Assembly (NCBI RefSeq): GCF_001182785.1
Contig: NZ_CP012099.1
Span: 2,974,501 to 3,038,500, forward strand
From: Bacillus thuringiensis
GTDB taxonomy: Bacteria > Bacillota > Bacilli > Bacillales > Bacillaceae_G
Direction of reading: 5' to 3'
Length of the DNA stretch: 64,000 bases
Every line of letters begins with the position of its first letter. Position 1 is the stretch's first letter. The translations under genes were made by a program, and so were the position numbers. Positions 37,270 through 45,760 of this stretch are shown piece after piece. The notes under the pieces were generated by a model. That model made no database searches and had not been told where the DNA came from. It saw only the letters and a program-made list of their open reading frames with translations.

Positions 37270-37707
37270 TTAACAACAAGAATTTTTAGCTACCTCATTT
37301 GAAGTCGTGCAACAAGATGGATCTTCAATTTTATGAACATCACTTTGTGCTTTCGTATAAAAGAACTCCCACTCGTTCCCATCAGGATCCGTTATCCAAA
37401 ACTTATCTTGCACTGCATAGCAACAAGTCGTATCCATCTCATCACGCGCAAAGAAACCTTCTTTTTCTAATCGTTCTTTATGTACTGTAATTTCTTCAGC
37501 TGTATCCACTTGAAAACCAAAATGATTTACCTGATTTCCATTCACTTCATCTCGTACGTTCAGCGTGAAATTAAGTCCTGGCGTCTCTAATAAAAATTTT
37601 GCATAATCCGTTTTCACCTTAACTGGTGATACACCAAATACCTTTTCATAAAATTCAATAGACTTCTCTAAATTCGTAACGTTTATACCAACGTGAACAT
37701 ATCTCAT
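37270..37707 (-). CDS. arsI: ArsI-type C-As lyase (CadI/ArsI family)
   Basis: A 145-residue vicinal-oxygen-chelate protein. His5 (RYVHVGINV), His62 (QVNHFGFQ) and Glu114 (NEWEFFY) form the Fe(II) site, and the adjacent Cys95-Cys96 (DTTCCYAVQDK) bind trivalent organoarsenicals. These match the residues known for ArsI, which cleaves the C-As bond of methylarsenite and roxarsone-type compounds. The C-terminal tail carries two extra Cys pairs (SCC ... SCC), possibly for As(III) capture. It lies in the ars operon with its own ArsR-like operator upstream. Confidence 0.9.
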   Translation of the reverse strand: MRYVHVGINVTNLEKSIEFYEKVFGVSPVKVKTDYAKFLLETPGLNFTLNVRDEVNGNQVNHFGFQVDTAEEITVHKERLEKEGFFARDEMDTTCCYAVQDKFWITDPDGNEWEFFYTKAQSDVHKIEDPSCCTTSNEVAKNSCC

Positions 37708-37733
37708 ACCTTATTCCTCCTCTTTATATATCA

Positions 37734-37755
37734 TTAATCAATTTTTTTTGATTAA
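37734..37755. promoter_or_regulatory. Internal ArsR-type operator
   Basis: TTAATCAA-TTTTTT-TTGATTAA, perfect 8-bp arms in the arsR-arsI gap. It contains the ATCAA-N6-TTGAT ArsR motif and suggests a second regulated promoter for arsI-acr3-arsC. Confidence 0.7.
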
Positions 37756-37767
37756 TAGTACAAAATT

Positions 37768-38073
37768 TTAACAGCAACTACCTTTTCCTGTTTTTCTAAA
37801 GATACAGCATAATTCTTCTGATAATAAATTGTTTACTTCCGCATCATTTAAATCATAATAACTCCACGTACCTTTTGTTTCTTTTACAATTAAACCTGCA
37901 TCTAATAAAATCTTTAAGTGATAGGACAACTTAGATTGCGTCATTTCAAAAATCTCTGTTAAATCACATACACAAGTCTGGCCTCGCTGGCAAAGTTCAT
38001 ACATAATCTCTAAACGTTTTTGATCAGCTAATGCTTTAAATTTTTTCTCATATAACTGAAAATTTTGTGCCAT
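37768..38073 (-). CDS. arsR: ArsR-family arsenite-sensing repressor
   Basis: A 101-residue winged-helix repressor. TCVCDLTEIFEMTQSKLSYHLKIL contains the As(III) ligands Cys34 and Cys36 on the recognition region; additional Cys are at residue 28, in ELCC and in the final SCC. It should repress the ars operon until As(III) binds. An ATCAA-N6-TTGAT operator lies just upstream of its ribosome site (GAAAGGAG). First gene of the operon. Confidence 0.93.
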   Translation of the reverse strand: MAQNFQLYEKKFKALADQKRLEIMYELCQRGQTCVCDLTEIFEMTQSKLSYHLKILLDAGLIVKETKGTWSYYDLNDAEVNNLLSEELCCIFRKTGKGSCC

Positions 38074-38092
38074 TGTAGTTCACTCTCCTTTC

Positions 38093-38108
38093 ATCAATTT
38101 TTTTTGAT
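38093..38108. promoter_or_regulatory. ArsR operator of the ars operon
   Basis: ATCAA-TTTTTT-TTGAT lies 20 bp before arsR and is the same motif as at 37734-37755. Confidence 0.75.
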
Positions 38109-38315
38109 ATTTATAGTATATACGCCGTTTAGTTCTTTATGCAACTAATTCATCAAGTTTTTTAATTTTTAAAAAACCTTCCTCGCATTATATCTTTACA
38201 ATTAAAAAGACCCTAGTTTATTCAAAAATGAAAACTACGGTTCTTTTTACAACTTAGTAGTTAAAATATTTCTAAGGAATGGAGTTTCTATAGCTACTAA
38301 AAAATATTAATCTGA

Positions 38316-38343
38316 TGTTTATAGGGTGCTGCCCCTATAAACA
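38316..38343 (-). terminator. Hairpin overlapping the SDR gene stop
   Basis: TGTTTATAGGG pairs perfectly with CCCTATAAACA around TGCTGC and includes the TAG stop; TTTTTT follows 11 nt later. It is a probable terminator. Confidence 0.6.
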
Positions 38344-39099
38344 AAACCCACCAGAAACATCTAAAATCTGCCCTGTTACCCAGCGACTATCAGAAGAAGC
38401 AAGGAACGCTACTGCATCTGCGATATCTTCAACTTGCCCTATTCGTCCGAAAACAGATGAATTCGTAGCAAAATTTCGTATTTCCGGATTATCTAGCAAT
38501 TTTTCATTAATATCTGTCTTCGTATATCCAGGCATAATTGTATTCACTGTTATACCTCTTTCTCCAAGATGCTTAGCTAGAGGAAGTGTCATCGTATTTA
38601 ATGCACCTTTACTTAAACCGTATGCAATTGAGCCTGTAAAACCGAGTCTTACTTCAGCTGACGAAATGTTAATAATACGCCCCTCTGCTCGTAGTAACGG
38701 CAATGTTTGCTGAATTAAGAAGAACGGCGCCTTAATATTTACGGACATAATTTCATCAAAAACTTCTTCTGTCGTATTTTCAATCGTTCCTTGTGTACCT
38801 ATCCCTGCATTGTTTACTAAAATATCAATCTCTGATGTACCAACTTTTATTTGTAATTCATTCTTTAACTGTTCTACTAGCTTTTTGACACCATCAATTG
38901 AATTGAGTTCAGCTTCAATTAAGAACGCTTTTCCTCCATTAGATTCAATCTCACTAATCGTTTCATCTGCAGCTGTTTTATTTCGGCCGTAGTGGATTGC
39001 AACTAATGCTCCATCTTTCGCCAATCTCATCGCAATCGCACGGCCAATTCCGCGACTCGCTCCTGTTACTAACGCTACTTTCCCATCAAGATTCTTCAT
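38335..39099 (-). CDS. Short-chain dehydrogenase/reductase
   Basis: A 254-residue classical SDR. The NAD(P) glycine motif is TGASRGIG (11-18), with Arg and downstream RNK suggesting NADPH. NNAGIG follows, and the catalytic Ser (IINISSAEV), Tyr and Lys (YGLSK) are complete. VNTIMPGYTKTDIN follows the active site. FabG-like, it reduces an unknown ketone or oxidises an alcohol. ATG 39099 is preferred over 39108 by spacing to AGGAAGG. It diverges from the Lrp gene. Confidence 0.88.
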   Translation of the reverse strand: MKNLDGKVALVTGASRGIGRAIAMRLAKDGALVAIHYGRNKTAADETISEIESNGGKAFLIEAELNSIDGVKKLVEQLKNELQIKVGTSEIDILVNNAGIGTQGTIENTTEEVFDEIMSVNIKAPFFLIQQTLPLLRAEGRIINISSAEVRLGFTGSIAYGLSKGALNTMTLPLAKHLGERGITVNTIMPGYTKTDINEKLLDNPEIRNFATNSSVFGRIGQVEDIADAVAFLASSDSRWVTGQILDVSGGFCL

Positions 39100-39266
39100 T
39101 TTCTCCATCCTTCCTAAATTTCCGTTTGATGAATGCTATACTTATATTTTCATACAAACACCAATAATTTTAAATATAGATTTATAGGCAATTTAGTTCG
39201 TTCACTTATGATATTATAGTTATAATTTGTGATTTACTTAAAAAAATAAAATAAGGTGGCTACACA

Positions 39267-39707
39267 ATGCAAAACGCAGTAAAATTGGATGAAATCGATC
39301 ATAAAATTATGAACTTGTTGTATGAAAATGCGAGGATTTCTGTTTCAGAAATCGGACGAATTATATCCATGACGCAACCTGCTGTAAAAGAACGAATTAA
39401 CAAGCTTGAAGATCAAGGAGTTATAGCAGCTTACCGAACGAAATTTGAGCCTTCCAAAATTAATAAAAACATTCAAGCATTCATCATGTTTAAAACGAGC
39501 CAATGCTCTGATTTTATCCAATTTTGTAATGCCGCTCCTGAAGTAACAGATTTATATCGAATTAGTGGGGAGTTTAATTATATGATGAAAGTCATGAGCG
39601 ATTCGATGGATTCTCTCGCTGCATTTTTAGACTCTTTAATGCAATTTGGCTTGTCGTCTCCTTTAATTGTTTTAAAGAGTGAGTTTGAGGAGAAATTGTC
39701 GTTCTAA
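39267..39707 (+). CDS. Lrp/AsnC-family regulator
   Basis: A 146-residue regulator with an N-terminal winged helix (LDEIDHKIMNLLYENARISVSEIGRIISMTQPAVKERINKLEDQGVI) and a C-terminal RAM (ligand-binding) domain (AFIMFKTSQCSDFIQFC, YRISGEFNYMMKV). Lrp/AsnC proteins sense amino acids and often control a neighbouring gene. Here the divergent SDR gene is the closest candidate. AAGGTGG lies about 8 nt before the ATG. Confidence 0.88.
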   Translation: MQNAVKLDEIDHKIMNLLYENARISVSEIGRIISMTQPAVKERINKLEDQGVIAAYRTKFEPSKINKNIQAFIMFKTSQCSDFIQFCNAAPEVTDLYRISGEFNYMMKVMSDSMDSLAAFLDSLMQFGLSSPLIVLKSEFEEKLSF

Positions 39708-39769
39708 TAAGAGGACACTAAGGTAGAAATATCAAGTGTATGTGAAAAAATTCTTTTATAATATAATAA

Positions 39770-39795
39770 AACCAGCCATAGGCTGGTTCTTTTTT
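39770..39795 (+). terminator. Terminator of the Lrp gene
   Basis: AACCAGCC-ATA-GGCTGGTT followed by CTTTTTT. Confidence 0.9.
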
Positions 39796-39841
39796 CATTC
39801 AATTTCCTACTAAAAATCCCGGGTATAATCCCCCTTCTCAC

Positions 39842-41047
39842 TTACCCTTGATTCCTCTGCGCCTCTTTAAACTCCTCCTTCACCTTCTCTAACAACCCTT
39901 CTTCCGTAATTAATCGATACGCCGTATTTGCTAATGCTTTTGCCGATGTAATTAATGCTTTATCTCCAAGTTCTGAACGTGCTGCTTCTCTAAATTCATT
40001 CGTATGTGCAATTAAGTCATCTGGTCCGATTTTAATGTACGGATGGATTGTCGGTACGACTTGACTTACGTTTCCTGCGTCGGTTGAACCGATCCCTACT
40101 CTTTCTTTACGATTTACATCTTCACCTAATAGTTCTAGTTCTTCCGCTACGATATCGTTATATGTTTTTGTTACGAGTAATTCATCGATTTCATTTTGGA
40201 ATTGATGGATTTTTACTTTTGCACCTGTTGCTAACGCTGCTCCCTCAGCAACGTTTCTTACTTTTTCTGTTATTTCTGCACATCTTTTTCGCGTTGCTGC
40301 GCGGATGAAGAACCTAGCTGCGGCATAGTCAGGAATAATATTAGGTGCTTTTCCGCCCTCTTTAATAACGCCATGAATTCTCACGTCTGACGGAAGTTGT
40401 TGGCGAAGTGCGTTAATACCGTTATAGAGCTGAATAACCGCATCTAATGCATTAATCCCTTCTTCTGGTGAAGCTGCAGCATGAGCTGTTTTTCCGTAAA
40501 AATGAAAATCAAGTGGATCGACTGCTAGTGAAGGACTCGTTGTCGCTGTCTTTCCGCTTGGATGAATCATAAGCGCCGCATCAATGTCTTTAAATAAACC
40601 TGCCTTTACATAACTTGATTTCGCGCTACCATTTGGCCCGCCTTCTTCTGCTGGTGTACCAAACACAACAACTTCCCCGCCAATTTCTTCAAGCGTTTCT
40701 GATAATGCAATTGCTGCTGCAACGCTAATTGTGCCAATTAAATTGTGACCACACGCATGACCGAGTCCTGGTAAAGCGTCATACTCTGCTAAAAATGCGA
40801 TGACTGGTCCTTTTTTTCCTGAACTTTTTCGCGCAATAAAACCTGTTTCATGTCCAGCTATATTGTGTTGCAGCTGAAAACCAGCACTCCCTAGTAATAA
40901 ACTTAACGTTCTTGATGCGTAAAACTCTTGGTTTCCGATCTCCGGATTCGCATGAATGTCATGACTTGTTTCTATGTACTTTTCCTTATTTCTTTCTATA
41001 CTTTCTTCAATTGCTTTTCTTTGTGACGCTACTCCTGTCGCTCCCAT
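39842..41047 (-). CDS. M20 amidohydrolase under SAM-riboswitch control
   Basis: A 401-residue M20D-type peptidase/aminoacylase (AbgB/HipO/YxeP-like). Metal-site segments are ALPGLGHACGHNLIG, FGTPAEEGGPNGSAK and IHPSG, with the dimerisation domain GKTAHAAASPEEGINALDAV and the C-terminal TDAGNVSQVVP and HTNEF. It should release an amino acid from an N-acyl or related amide. A SAM-I riboswitch and terminator precede it, so it is likely made when methionine/SAM is low. That points to a sulfur amino acid precursor as substrate (inference). AGGAGG lies 7 nt before the ATG. Confidence 0.88.
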   Translation of the reverse strand: MGATGVASQRKAIEESIERNKEKYIETSHDIHANPEIGNQEFYASRTLSLLLGSAGFQLQHNIAGHETGFIARKSSGKKGPVIAFLAEYDALPGLGHACGHNLIGTISVAAAIALSETLEEIGGEVVVFGTPAEEGGPNGSAKSSYVKAGLFKDIDAALMIHPSGKTATTSPSLAVDPLDFHFYGKTAHAAASPEEGINALDAVIQLYNGINALRQQLPSDVRIHGVIKEGGKAPNIIPDYAAARFFIRAATRKRCAEITEKVRNVAEGAALATGAKVKIHQFQNEIDELLVTKTYNDIVAEELELLGEDVNRKERVGIGSTDAGNVSQVVPTIHPYIKIGPDDLIAHTNEFREAARSELGDKALITSAKALANTAYRLITEEGLLEKVKEEFKEAQRNQG

Positions 41048-41072
41048 TTTTCTTCCTCCTTTATTTTCACGT

Positions 41073-41108
41073 AAAAAAGCCTCTTTCTAAAAGATAGAAA
41101 GAGGCTTC
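41073..41108 (-). terminator. Riboswitch expression-platform terminator
   Basis: On the minus strand AAGCCTCTTTCT pairs with AGAAAGAGGCTT around ATCTTTT, then TTTTTA. It lies between the SAM aptamer and the M20 gene. Confidence 0.9.
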
Positions 41109-41131
41109 TGTATATACAGTCAAAATGAGCT

Positions 41132-41238
41132 TCTTTCTTATCTTTCAAGTTACCTTGCTGGAATTGGCACAGTATTCATAACGAATCCGCTGCCGAGGTA
41201 TCATAGGGCCAGTCCCTCCACCTCTCGCGATAAGAATT
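41132..41238 (-). ncRNA. SAM-I (S-box) riboswitch aptamer
   Basis: The minus strand carries the conserved S-box core: TTCTTATC, GAGAGGTGGAGGGACTGGCC, CTATGATACC, CGGCAGC, GTGCCAATTCC and the closing GATAAGA of P1. Order and spacing fit SAM-I. With the downstream terminator it is a transcriptional OFF switch: SAM binding frees the terminator and lowers expression of the M20 amidohydrolase. Confidence 0.95.
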
Positions 41239-41311
41239 TTCATAAAATTATATTAAATTACATTTATTCTAAGTTCATTCCAATTAAAAGTCAAGGAATT
41301 CCTATCCGAAT

Positions 41312-43591
41312 TTACCGAATATCTAAAAATCCTTTTAATACACCAATTGTTTCTGGTGCTTGCAGTCTTGCACATATGTACGGGAATTCCGTACTACCTT
41401 CAAACATCATTTGAGATGTGAGAGGTGCGCCTGCCCAGAAGATTTCATCATCAATTACAATAAACGGGAATGCTTTATTTTGTCTTTGTAACTTTACATT
41501 TTTCAGCGGAACTGGTCCGTCACTATAAACTGTTATTTGTGCATTTGTACGCATTAACGCTTGCCATACTCGTTTATCTACTTGTTTCGTACTTGGAAGT
41601 GAAATAATAATGTTTCGTTTTGCGGCTAAAATATCTTTTAATAGCCCTTTCGTTTCCTCAAGATTCATTTCCATAAACCAGCGTAGACGTTTCGAAATTT
41701 TCCGTTCCCACAATTGTCTTGATGTCGTGCGGTCATACACATCTCCATGACGTTCTATATGAGCTGTTAATTGTGATAACGATTGTTTTCTCGAAAGGTT
41801 TTTACGCATATAATGGCAATCTGATAATTGAATGAACTTCCCTCTCGCCCTTGTCACTGCTACATTGACGAGCCGATGATTTTTATGGTCAAAGAATAAC
41901 ACGCCAGGTCGTTCTTGCGGATAACTGTCAACCGTATCAAAGATCATCATATCTCTTTCAGAACCTTGGAACTTATGAACTGTCGCCACTAAAACTGGTA
42001 TGTTTTGATATTTCGTTCTCTGCAACATTTCTCTAATACACGTCGATAAAAAACGTGACTGCGCCCTGTAAGGTGTCACAACACCAATCGACTGAACACC
42101 GTCTAACAATCCGATTAACATCATTTGCATCGCTACTAAACCAGACATAATGTTAAAACGTGAACCAGAAGCAGCATCTTTTAACGAAAAAGCTCCCATT
42201 TGGCTCGTATCAAATAAAACACTCGCTTCATTTGCGAACGGCTGCAATTGCGCAAGTTCTTTACGCTCTGAAACAGACGGATGATCATATACTCTGTTTT
42301 TATAAATAAATGAATTCGTAAACTTCGATATATCCGCATGCATACGTCTTTGTTCCTGCAACATAAATAGATTTGGATGTGCTTCTGATTTATTTACAGA
42401 ATCAACAATCCCAGCGTGGTAAAACATATCTTCCCCAAGCCATTTGCGAACGAGTTCATGGTTCGCCATCGCAATTGGAGGTAATTGTAAAAAATCACCA
42501 CAAACGACGATACGTTTTCCAAGTGAAGCAGCTAATGCGATTTGCGGAACGAACGCCATACTCACTTCATCTACGACAACTAAATCAAATGTACGCTCAT
42601 AAATTAGCGCATCAATTGCACATTTTGATAGAGTTGCACCAATTACTTTCGCATTTTCAATATATTCTTTTTCTACTTCTTTAATTTTCGCTTTTTGCTT
42701 TCGAAGATCACTTTCAATCTCTTGTATACGCTTCTTATCAGCAGATGTTGCTTTATACGATAAGATTTTTTCACGAAGATCTTGTCGTGTCTCTTCTAAA
42801 TAGAGTCTTTCCTCACCCCAAGATCCGTTCGTCGTTTCAACTAACTTAGATGCAAGTAACGTTTCATGATTTCGTATATGTTCATGTTGACTATAACCGT
42901 AACGAACAATTTCGCCAGGCGTCCATTTCTTTTTCTTTTCAATTTGCTTCGTTACTTCACTCATTAATACGTCTACTGCCGCGTTACTATGAGCTAACAC
43001 AAGTACCGATTTTCCTTTTTGATAATGAGCCGAAATAATACGTGATAAATTGTAAGACTTCCCTGTTCCAGGTGGTCCCCATACGTACGTTGTCGGATTG
43101 TAAAACGAGCGATATGCCAGTTCATTTTTCGGATTTTTCATCTTCTCAATATGCTTCGGACTACTCGTCCCATCAACGAGACGCTTTATACGATTACGTT
43201 TCAACTTATCTTTACGTGCTTCTTTCAATCGCTCTTGCAGTTGCTCTAAAAGTTGCCACGGTTCACTGTATAAAACCGCTTCTCTTATTTCACCTTGTAT
43301 ATAATCATTTAATTTCAATTCTATTTCTAATCCATGTACAGATAATACTTCTCCTGTCGCTTCCTCACCATCGAACTCAATTCGAATTGGTGAACCTTCA
43401 GGTAAGCTTACTTCCGAAATAAGCTGAAATACATACACTGTATTCTCATAATCTGTATATAAAAAACGACCGTTCATGATAGAAATTTTACTACCACCTA
43501 TCGTTTTCCAATGTTTAATTTCATATGCTAATGCATAATGCCACTCTTTCATCGTTTCCGATAATGAAGGAGTTTGAGTAGGTGTATTCAT
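41312..43591 (-). CDS. SF1 (Upf1/DNA2-like) helicase with C-terminal PLD-like domain
   Basis: A 759-residue superfamily 1 helicase. Motif I GPPGTGKSYN (about 171-180), Ia LAHSNAAVDVLM, II VVDEVSMAF, III CGDFLQLPP, IV VVTPYRAQS, V VATVHKFQGSERD and VI VNVAVTRARGKF are all present. A charged coiled-coil insertion of roughly 80 residues lies between Ia and II. The last 120 residues (ILAAKRNIIISLPSTKQVD ... IDDEIFWAGAPL) look like a phospholipase-D-like fold lacking an obvious HKD. ATG 43591 follows AAGGAG. It is a single gene. Relatives are known as AAA-domain helicases of unknown substrate, some in defence or RNA metabolism. Confidence 0.88.
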   Translation of the reverse strand: MNTPTQTPSLSETMKEWHYALAYEIKHWKTIGGSKISIMNGRFLYTDYENTVYVFQLISEVSLPEGSPIRIEFDGEEATGEVLSVHGLEIELKLNDYIQGEIREAVLYSEPWQLLEQLQERLKEARKDKLKRNRIKRLVDGTSSPKHIEKMKNPKNELAYRSFYNPTTYVWGPPGTGKSYNLSRIISAHYQKGKSVLVLAHSNAAVDVLMSEVTKQIEKKKKWTPGEIVRYGYSQHEHIRNHETLLASKLVETTNGSWGEERLYLEETRQDLREKILSYKATSADKKRIQEIESDLRKQKAKIKEVEKEYIENAKVIGATLSKCAIDALIYERTFDLVVVDEVSMAFVPQIALAASLGKRIVVCGDFLQLPPIAMANHELVRKWLGEDMFYHAGIVDSVNKSEAHPNLFMLQEQRRMHADISKFTNSFIYKNRVYDHPSVSERKELAQLQPFANEASVLFDTSQMGAFSLKDAASGSRFNIMSGLVAMQMMLIGLLDGVQSIGVVTPYRAQSRFLSTCIREMLQRTKYQNIPVLVATVHKFQGSERDMMIFDTVDSYPQERPGVLFFDHKNHRLVNVAVTRARGKFIQLSDCHYMRKNLSRKQSLSQLTAHIERHGDVYDRTTSRQLWERKISKRLRWFMEMNLEETKGLLKDILAAKRNIIISLPSTKQVDKRVWQALMRTNAQITVYSDGPVPLKNVKLQRQNKAFPFIVIDDEIFWAGAPLTSQMMFEGSTEFPYICARLQAPETIGVLKGFLDIR

Positions 43592-43732
43592 CGTATAATC
43601 TCCTTCCTTCTCCCCAAACATACTTTCTCACTATACCATACAACACGCTAAAATTTGTAAGGTTTTTATCTTGCTTATTTTCTCAATTTTCAATATTATT
43701 TTATATATAATTTTCAGAAAGAAGGAATCTAC

Positions 43733-44125
43733 ATGCCAGTTAGAAGAATCGAACACGTAGGACTTATGGTTGCAAACTTAGAAACATCTATCTCATTTTA
43801 TGAAGAAGTAGTTGGCTTACAGCTCATTAAACGTATGGGACACCCGAATCCAGACTTAAAACTCGCTTTTTTAGGTGTAGAAGAATCGAAGGAAACGATA
43901 CTCGAACTCATTGAAGGCTACAATTCTTCTCTTCCGGCAGAAGGAAAAGTACATCACATTTGCTTTAAAGTGGATTCATTAGAAGATGAAATCGAAAAAC
44001 TAAGAAAACACGAAGTAACTTTTTTACTAGGAGATGCAATCGAAACATTACCAGATGGAACACGTTACATATTCTTCGCTGGTCCTGATGGGGAGTGGAT
44101 TGAGTTTTTTGAGACGGAGAGATAG
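43733..44125 (+). CDS. VOC-family glyoxalase-like protein
   Basis: A 130-residue protein of two beta-alpha-beta-beta-beta units. IEHVGLMVANLETSISFYEEVVGLQ carries the first metal His (residue 8), ILELIEGY the first Glu, KVHHICFKVDSLE the second His, and GEWIEFFE the second Glu. This is a full glyoxalase-I-type metal set; methylmalonyl-CoA epimerase or a lyase role is possible. AAGAAGGA precedes the ATG. Single gene, divergent from the helicase. Confidence 0.85.
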   Translation: MPVRRIEHVGLMVANLETSISFYEEVVGLQLIKRMGHPNPDLKLAFLGVEESKETILELIEGYNSSLPAEGKVHHICFKVDSLEDEIEKLRKHEVTFLLGDAIETLPDGTRYIFFAGPDGEWIEFFETER

Positions 44126-44210
44126 AGTGAAACTTTACATCAGAGGCCATCCCCTCTGATTATTAACCCACATCGGTCAAGCCATTTAATCGAGCTAGTT
44201 TGTGGGAGGT
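44126..44210. repeat. Possible bcr-like hairpin element
   Basis: GTGAAACTTTACATCAGAGG / CCCTCTGAT plus CCCAC ... GTGGG arms resemble the start and inner hairpins of the 60124 repeat. It stands between the glyoxalase stop and the ribosome site of the small membrane gene. Confidence 0.45.
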
Positions 44211-44218
44211 GGAAAAGC

Positions 44219-44407
44219 ATGAAAAAATTTTCTCGAATAGGAAAAATATTATTAGGTTTTGGCGCGGGTCAATTGTTTTGGGGGCTTATAATGCTTAATG
44301 GAACTAATTTATTTGAGCACACAGGTAGCACTGTGAAGTATAGTATTCTAATCACCGGAACAGTTTGTTGCATTGCATCTAACTTTTTTAGAGAACCACA
44401 GAACTAA
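44219..44407 (+). CDS. Small two-helix membrane protein
   Basis: A 62-residue protein with two hydrophobic segments (ILLGFGAGQLFWGLIMLNG and VKYSILITGTVCCIASNFF). No family recognised. GGGAGGTGG lies 7 nt before the ATG, a strong ribosome site. Another tiny hydrophobic gene follows 64 bp later. Confidence 0.7.
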   Translation: MKKFSRIGKILLGFGAGQLFWGLIMLNGTNLFEHTGSTVKYSILITGTVCCIASNFFREPQN

Positions 44408-44471
44408 CTAATAAGTGAGTTATACTTCCTGTTATAAATAACTTTATTATCAACATAAGGAGTAGAAACTG

Positions 44472-44582
44472 ATGAATACAGTTTTTATTATCGTTTTTTG
44501 GGTACTTATACTATTTCCACTTCTTAATATAATCCTGATAAAGAAGTGGAATATAAGTCCCATTGATCTCATGGGGGTGTAA
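44472..44582 (+). CDS. 36-residue hydrophobic peptide
   Basis: Thirty-six codons from ATG 44472 to TAA, with AAGGAG 9 nt upstream. The peptide is one membrane helix (VFIIVFWVLILFPLLNIILI) followed by KKWNISPIDLMGV. No family recognised. It is probably co-transcribed with the 62-residue membrane protein. Its short length lowers confidence. Confidence 0.5.
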   Translation: MNTVFIIVFWVLILFPLLNIILIKKWNISPIDLMGV

Positions 44583-44956
44583 CACCTTCTTTTTCAAATT
44601 CAAAGAAAAGTTTTTATTTTTCAGCATAAAGCATTATAACTCAACTGTTTTCATACAAAATTTTATGCCAAAAAAGAAAAGCGAGGATTCCTCATATCCC
44701 CGCTACATCAATGATGTATAAAATCCTATATAAGAGATACATAGACAAAAAAACAAGAACCCCTGTACATACAAGGATTCTATGAAAGTATTTGCTACCG
44801 ATAATGAGACGTTATGTTAACCGAGCATGTATAGAATATTCATCTTATGTTGTTCCATTAAAGGGCCAGTTTAATTCAGCAAAAAGGAAAATTTATTAGA
44901 CATAGAGAAATACAAGTTTGTTAGCAATTGAGTAAGTTAAGGAGATTATATTTATA
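44583..44956. other. Intergenic stretch
   Basis: AT-rich, with weak hairpin potential near 44681-44702 (GCGAGG ... CCCCGC). No supported gene. Confidence 0.5.
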
Positions 44957-45403
44957 ATGAATACTATAAAAACCACAGGGTGCTTTACTATTGTTGATAA
45001 TAATGAAGGCAAAATATTGCTAGTTAAACGAAATGATTATCCTATCTGGGATTTGCCTGGGGGAAGATTAGAAGAGAACGAACAGTTAGATAAATGCGCT
45101 ATAAGAGAAACTGAAGAAGAAACGGGCTATATAATTGCTATTGAACGTAAAATAGGAGAATATCACCAGCCTGAATACAATGATATGCAACATATATTTT
45201 CAGGAAAATTACTAGGAGGAGAACCAATAAATAATGGACCTGAAACTGCAAAAATTGGATGGTTTAATCCTAGTAGATTACCTTTTTTAATGGTTCCAAA
45301 TAGAAAAAAACAGATCAATAATTTTATGAAACACAAAAATTCACTAATAAAAGAGACATTAAAGACACCATTTATGGTAAAGGTATTGAAAAAAATTATG
45401 TGA
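44957..45403 (+). CDS. Nudix hydrolase
   Basis: A 148-residue pyrophosphohydrolase. The Nudix box is complete: GGRLEENEQLDKCAIRETEE then ETGY, about residues 35-58 (GX5EX7REUXEEXGU). It cleaves an X-linked nucleoside diphosphate; the substrate is not predictable. AAGGAG lies 12 nt before the ATG, rather far. It is a lone gene at the edge of a decayed region. Confidence 0.88.
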   Translation: MNTIKTTGCFTIVDNNEGKILLVKRNDYPIWDLPGGRLEENEQLDKCAIRETEEETGYIIAIERKIGEYHQPEYNDMQHIFSGKLLGGEPINNGPETAKIGWFNPSRLPFLMVPNRKKQINNFMKHKNSLIKETLKTPFMVKVLKKIM

Positions 45404-45497
45404 GATGGTTATTGAATTAACGGGTGCTTTTCTTGAATAAGGATCAGTTCTTAATTTCTTGTATCTATCAAAAAAGATAATTTTCACTTCCGACTTC

Positions 45498-45552
45498 GAT
45501 AATTATGTAAATAAGCAGTCCATGTAGACAGCTTATTATTTTTTTGCTTAGC
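45498..45552 (-). repeat. Inverted copy of a ~50-bp hairpin repeat (left)
   Basis: On the minus strand AATAAGCTGTCTACATGGAC, TGCTTATTTACATAATTATC matches the plus-strand copy at 47066-47117 at 35 of 40 bases by hand. The core forms a hairpin (45510-45537). Confidence 0.6.
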
Positions 45553-45760
45553 GTGCAAAATTCGCATCTTGTGGGTGGTACCCCATCGCTGTCCAGCTAA
45601 GCTCATACAACATCAAAGTCATTACAGCTCCATGAGTGCCTAATACTACTTTCTGTCCTCGGTAGGTGTTTAATAATTCTTTTAAGACTTTTATAGCATG
45701 TTTCTGACAGTCGATATTAGACTCTCCTCACGTTAAAGGAAATTCGGGGTCTAAGTTAGG
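45548..45760 (-). pseudogene. Histidine phosphatase (phosphoglycerate-mutase-like) remnant
   Basis: The minus strand reads PNLDPEFPLT, stop, GESNIDCQKHAIKVLKELL, NTYRGQKVVLGTHGAVMTLM, then LYELSWTAMGYHP and a stop. GESN and GTHGAVMTLM are the late motifs of the family, including the second catalytic His. The N-terminal RHG half is absent and the end is altered. It is a truncated, stop-containing relic. Confidence 0.8.

Noticed and set aside
44750..44900. Possible transposase remnant in the gap before the Nudix gene
   Set aside because: A plus-strand string (YLLPIMRRYVNRACIEYSSY) looks protein-like, but I could not match it to any transposase motif.
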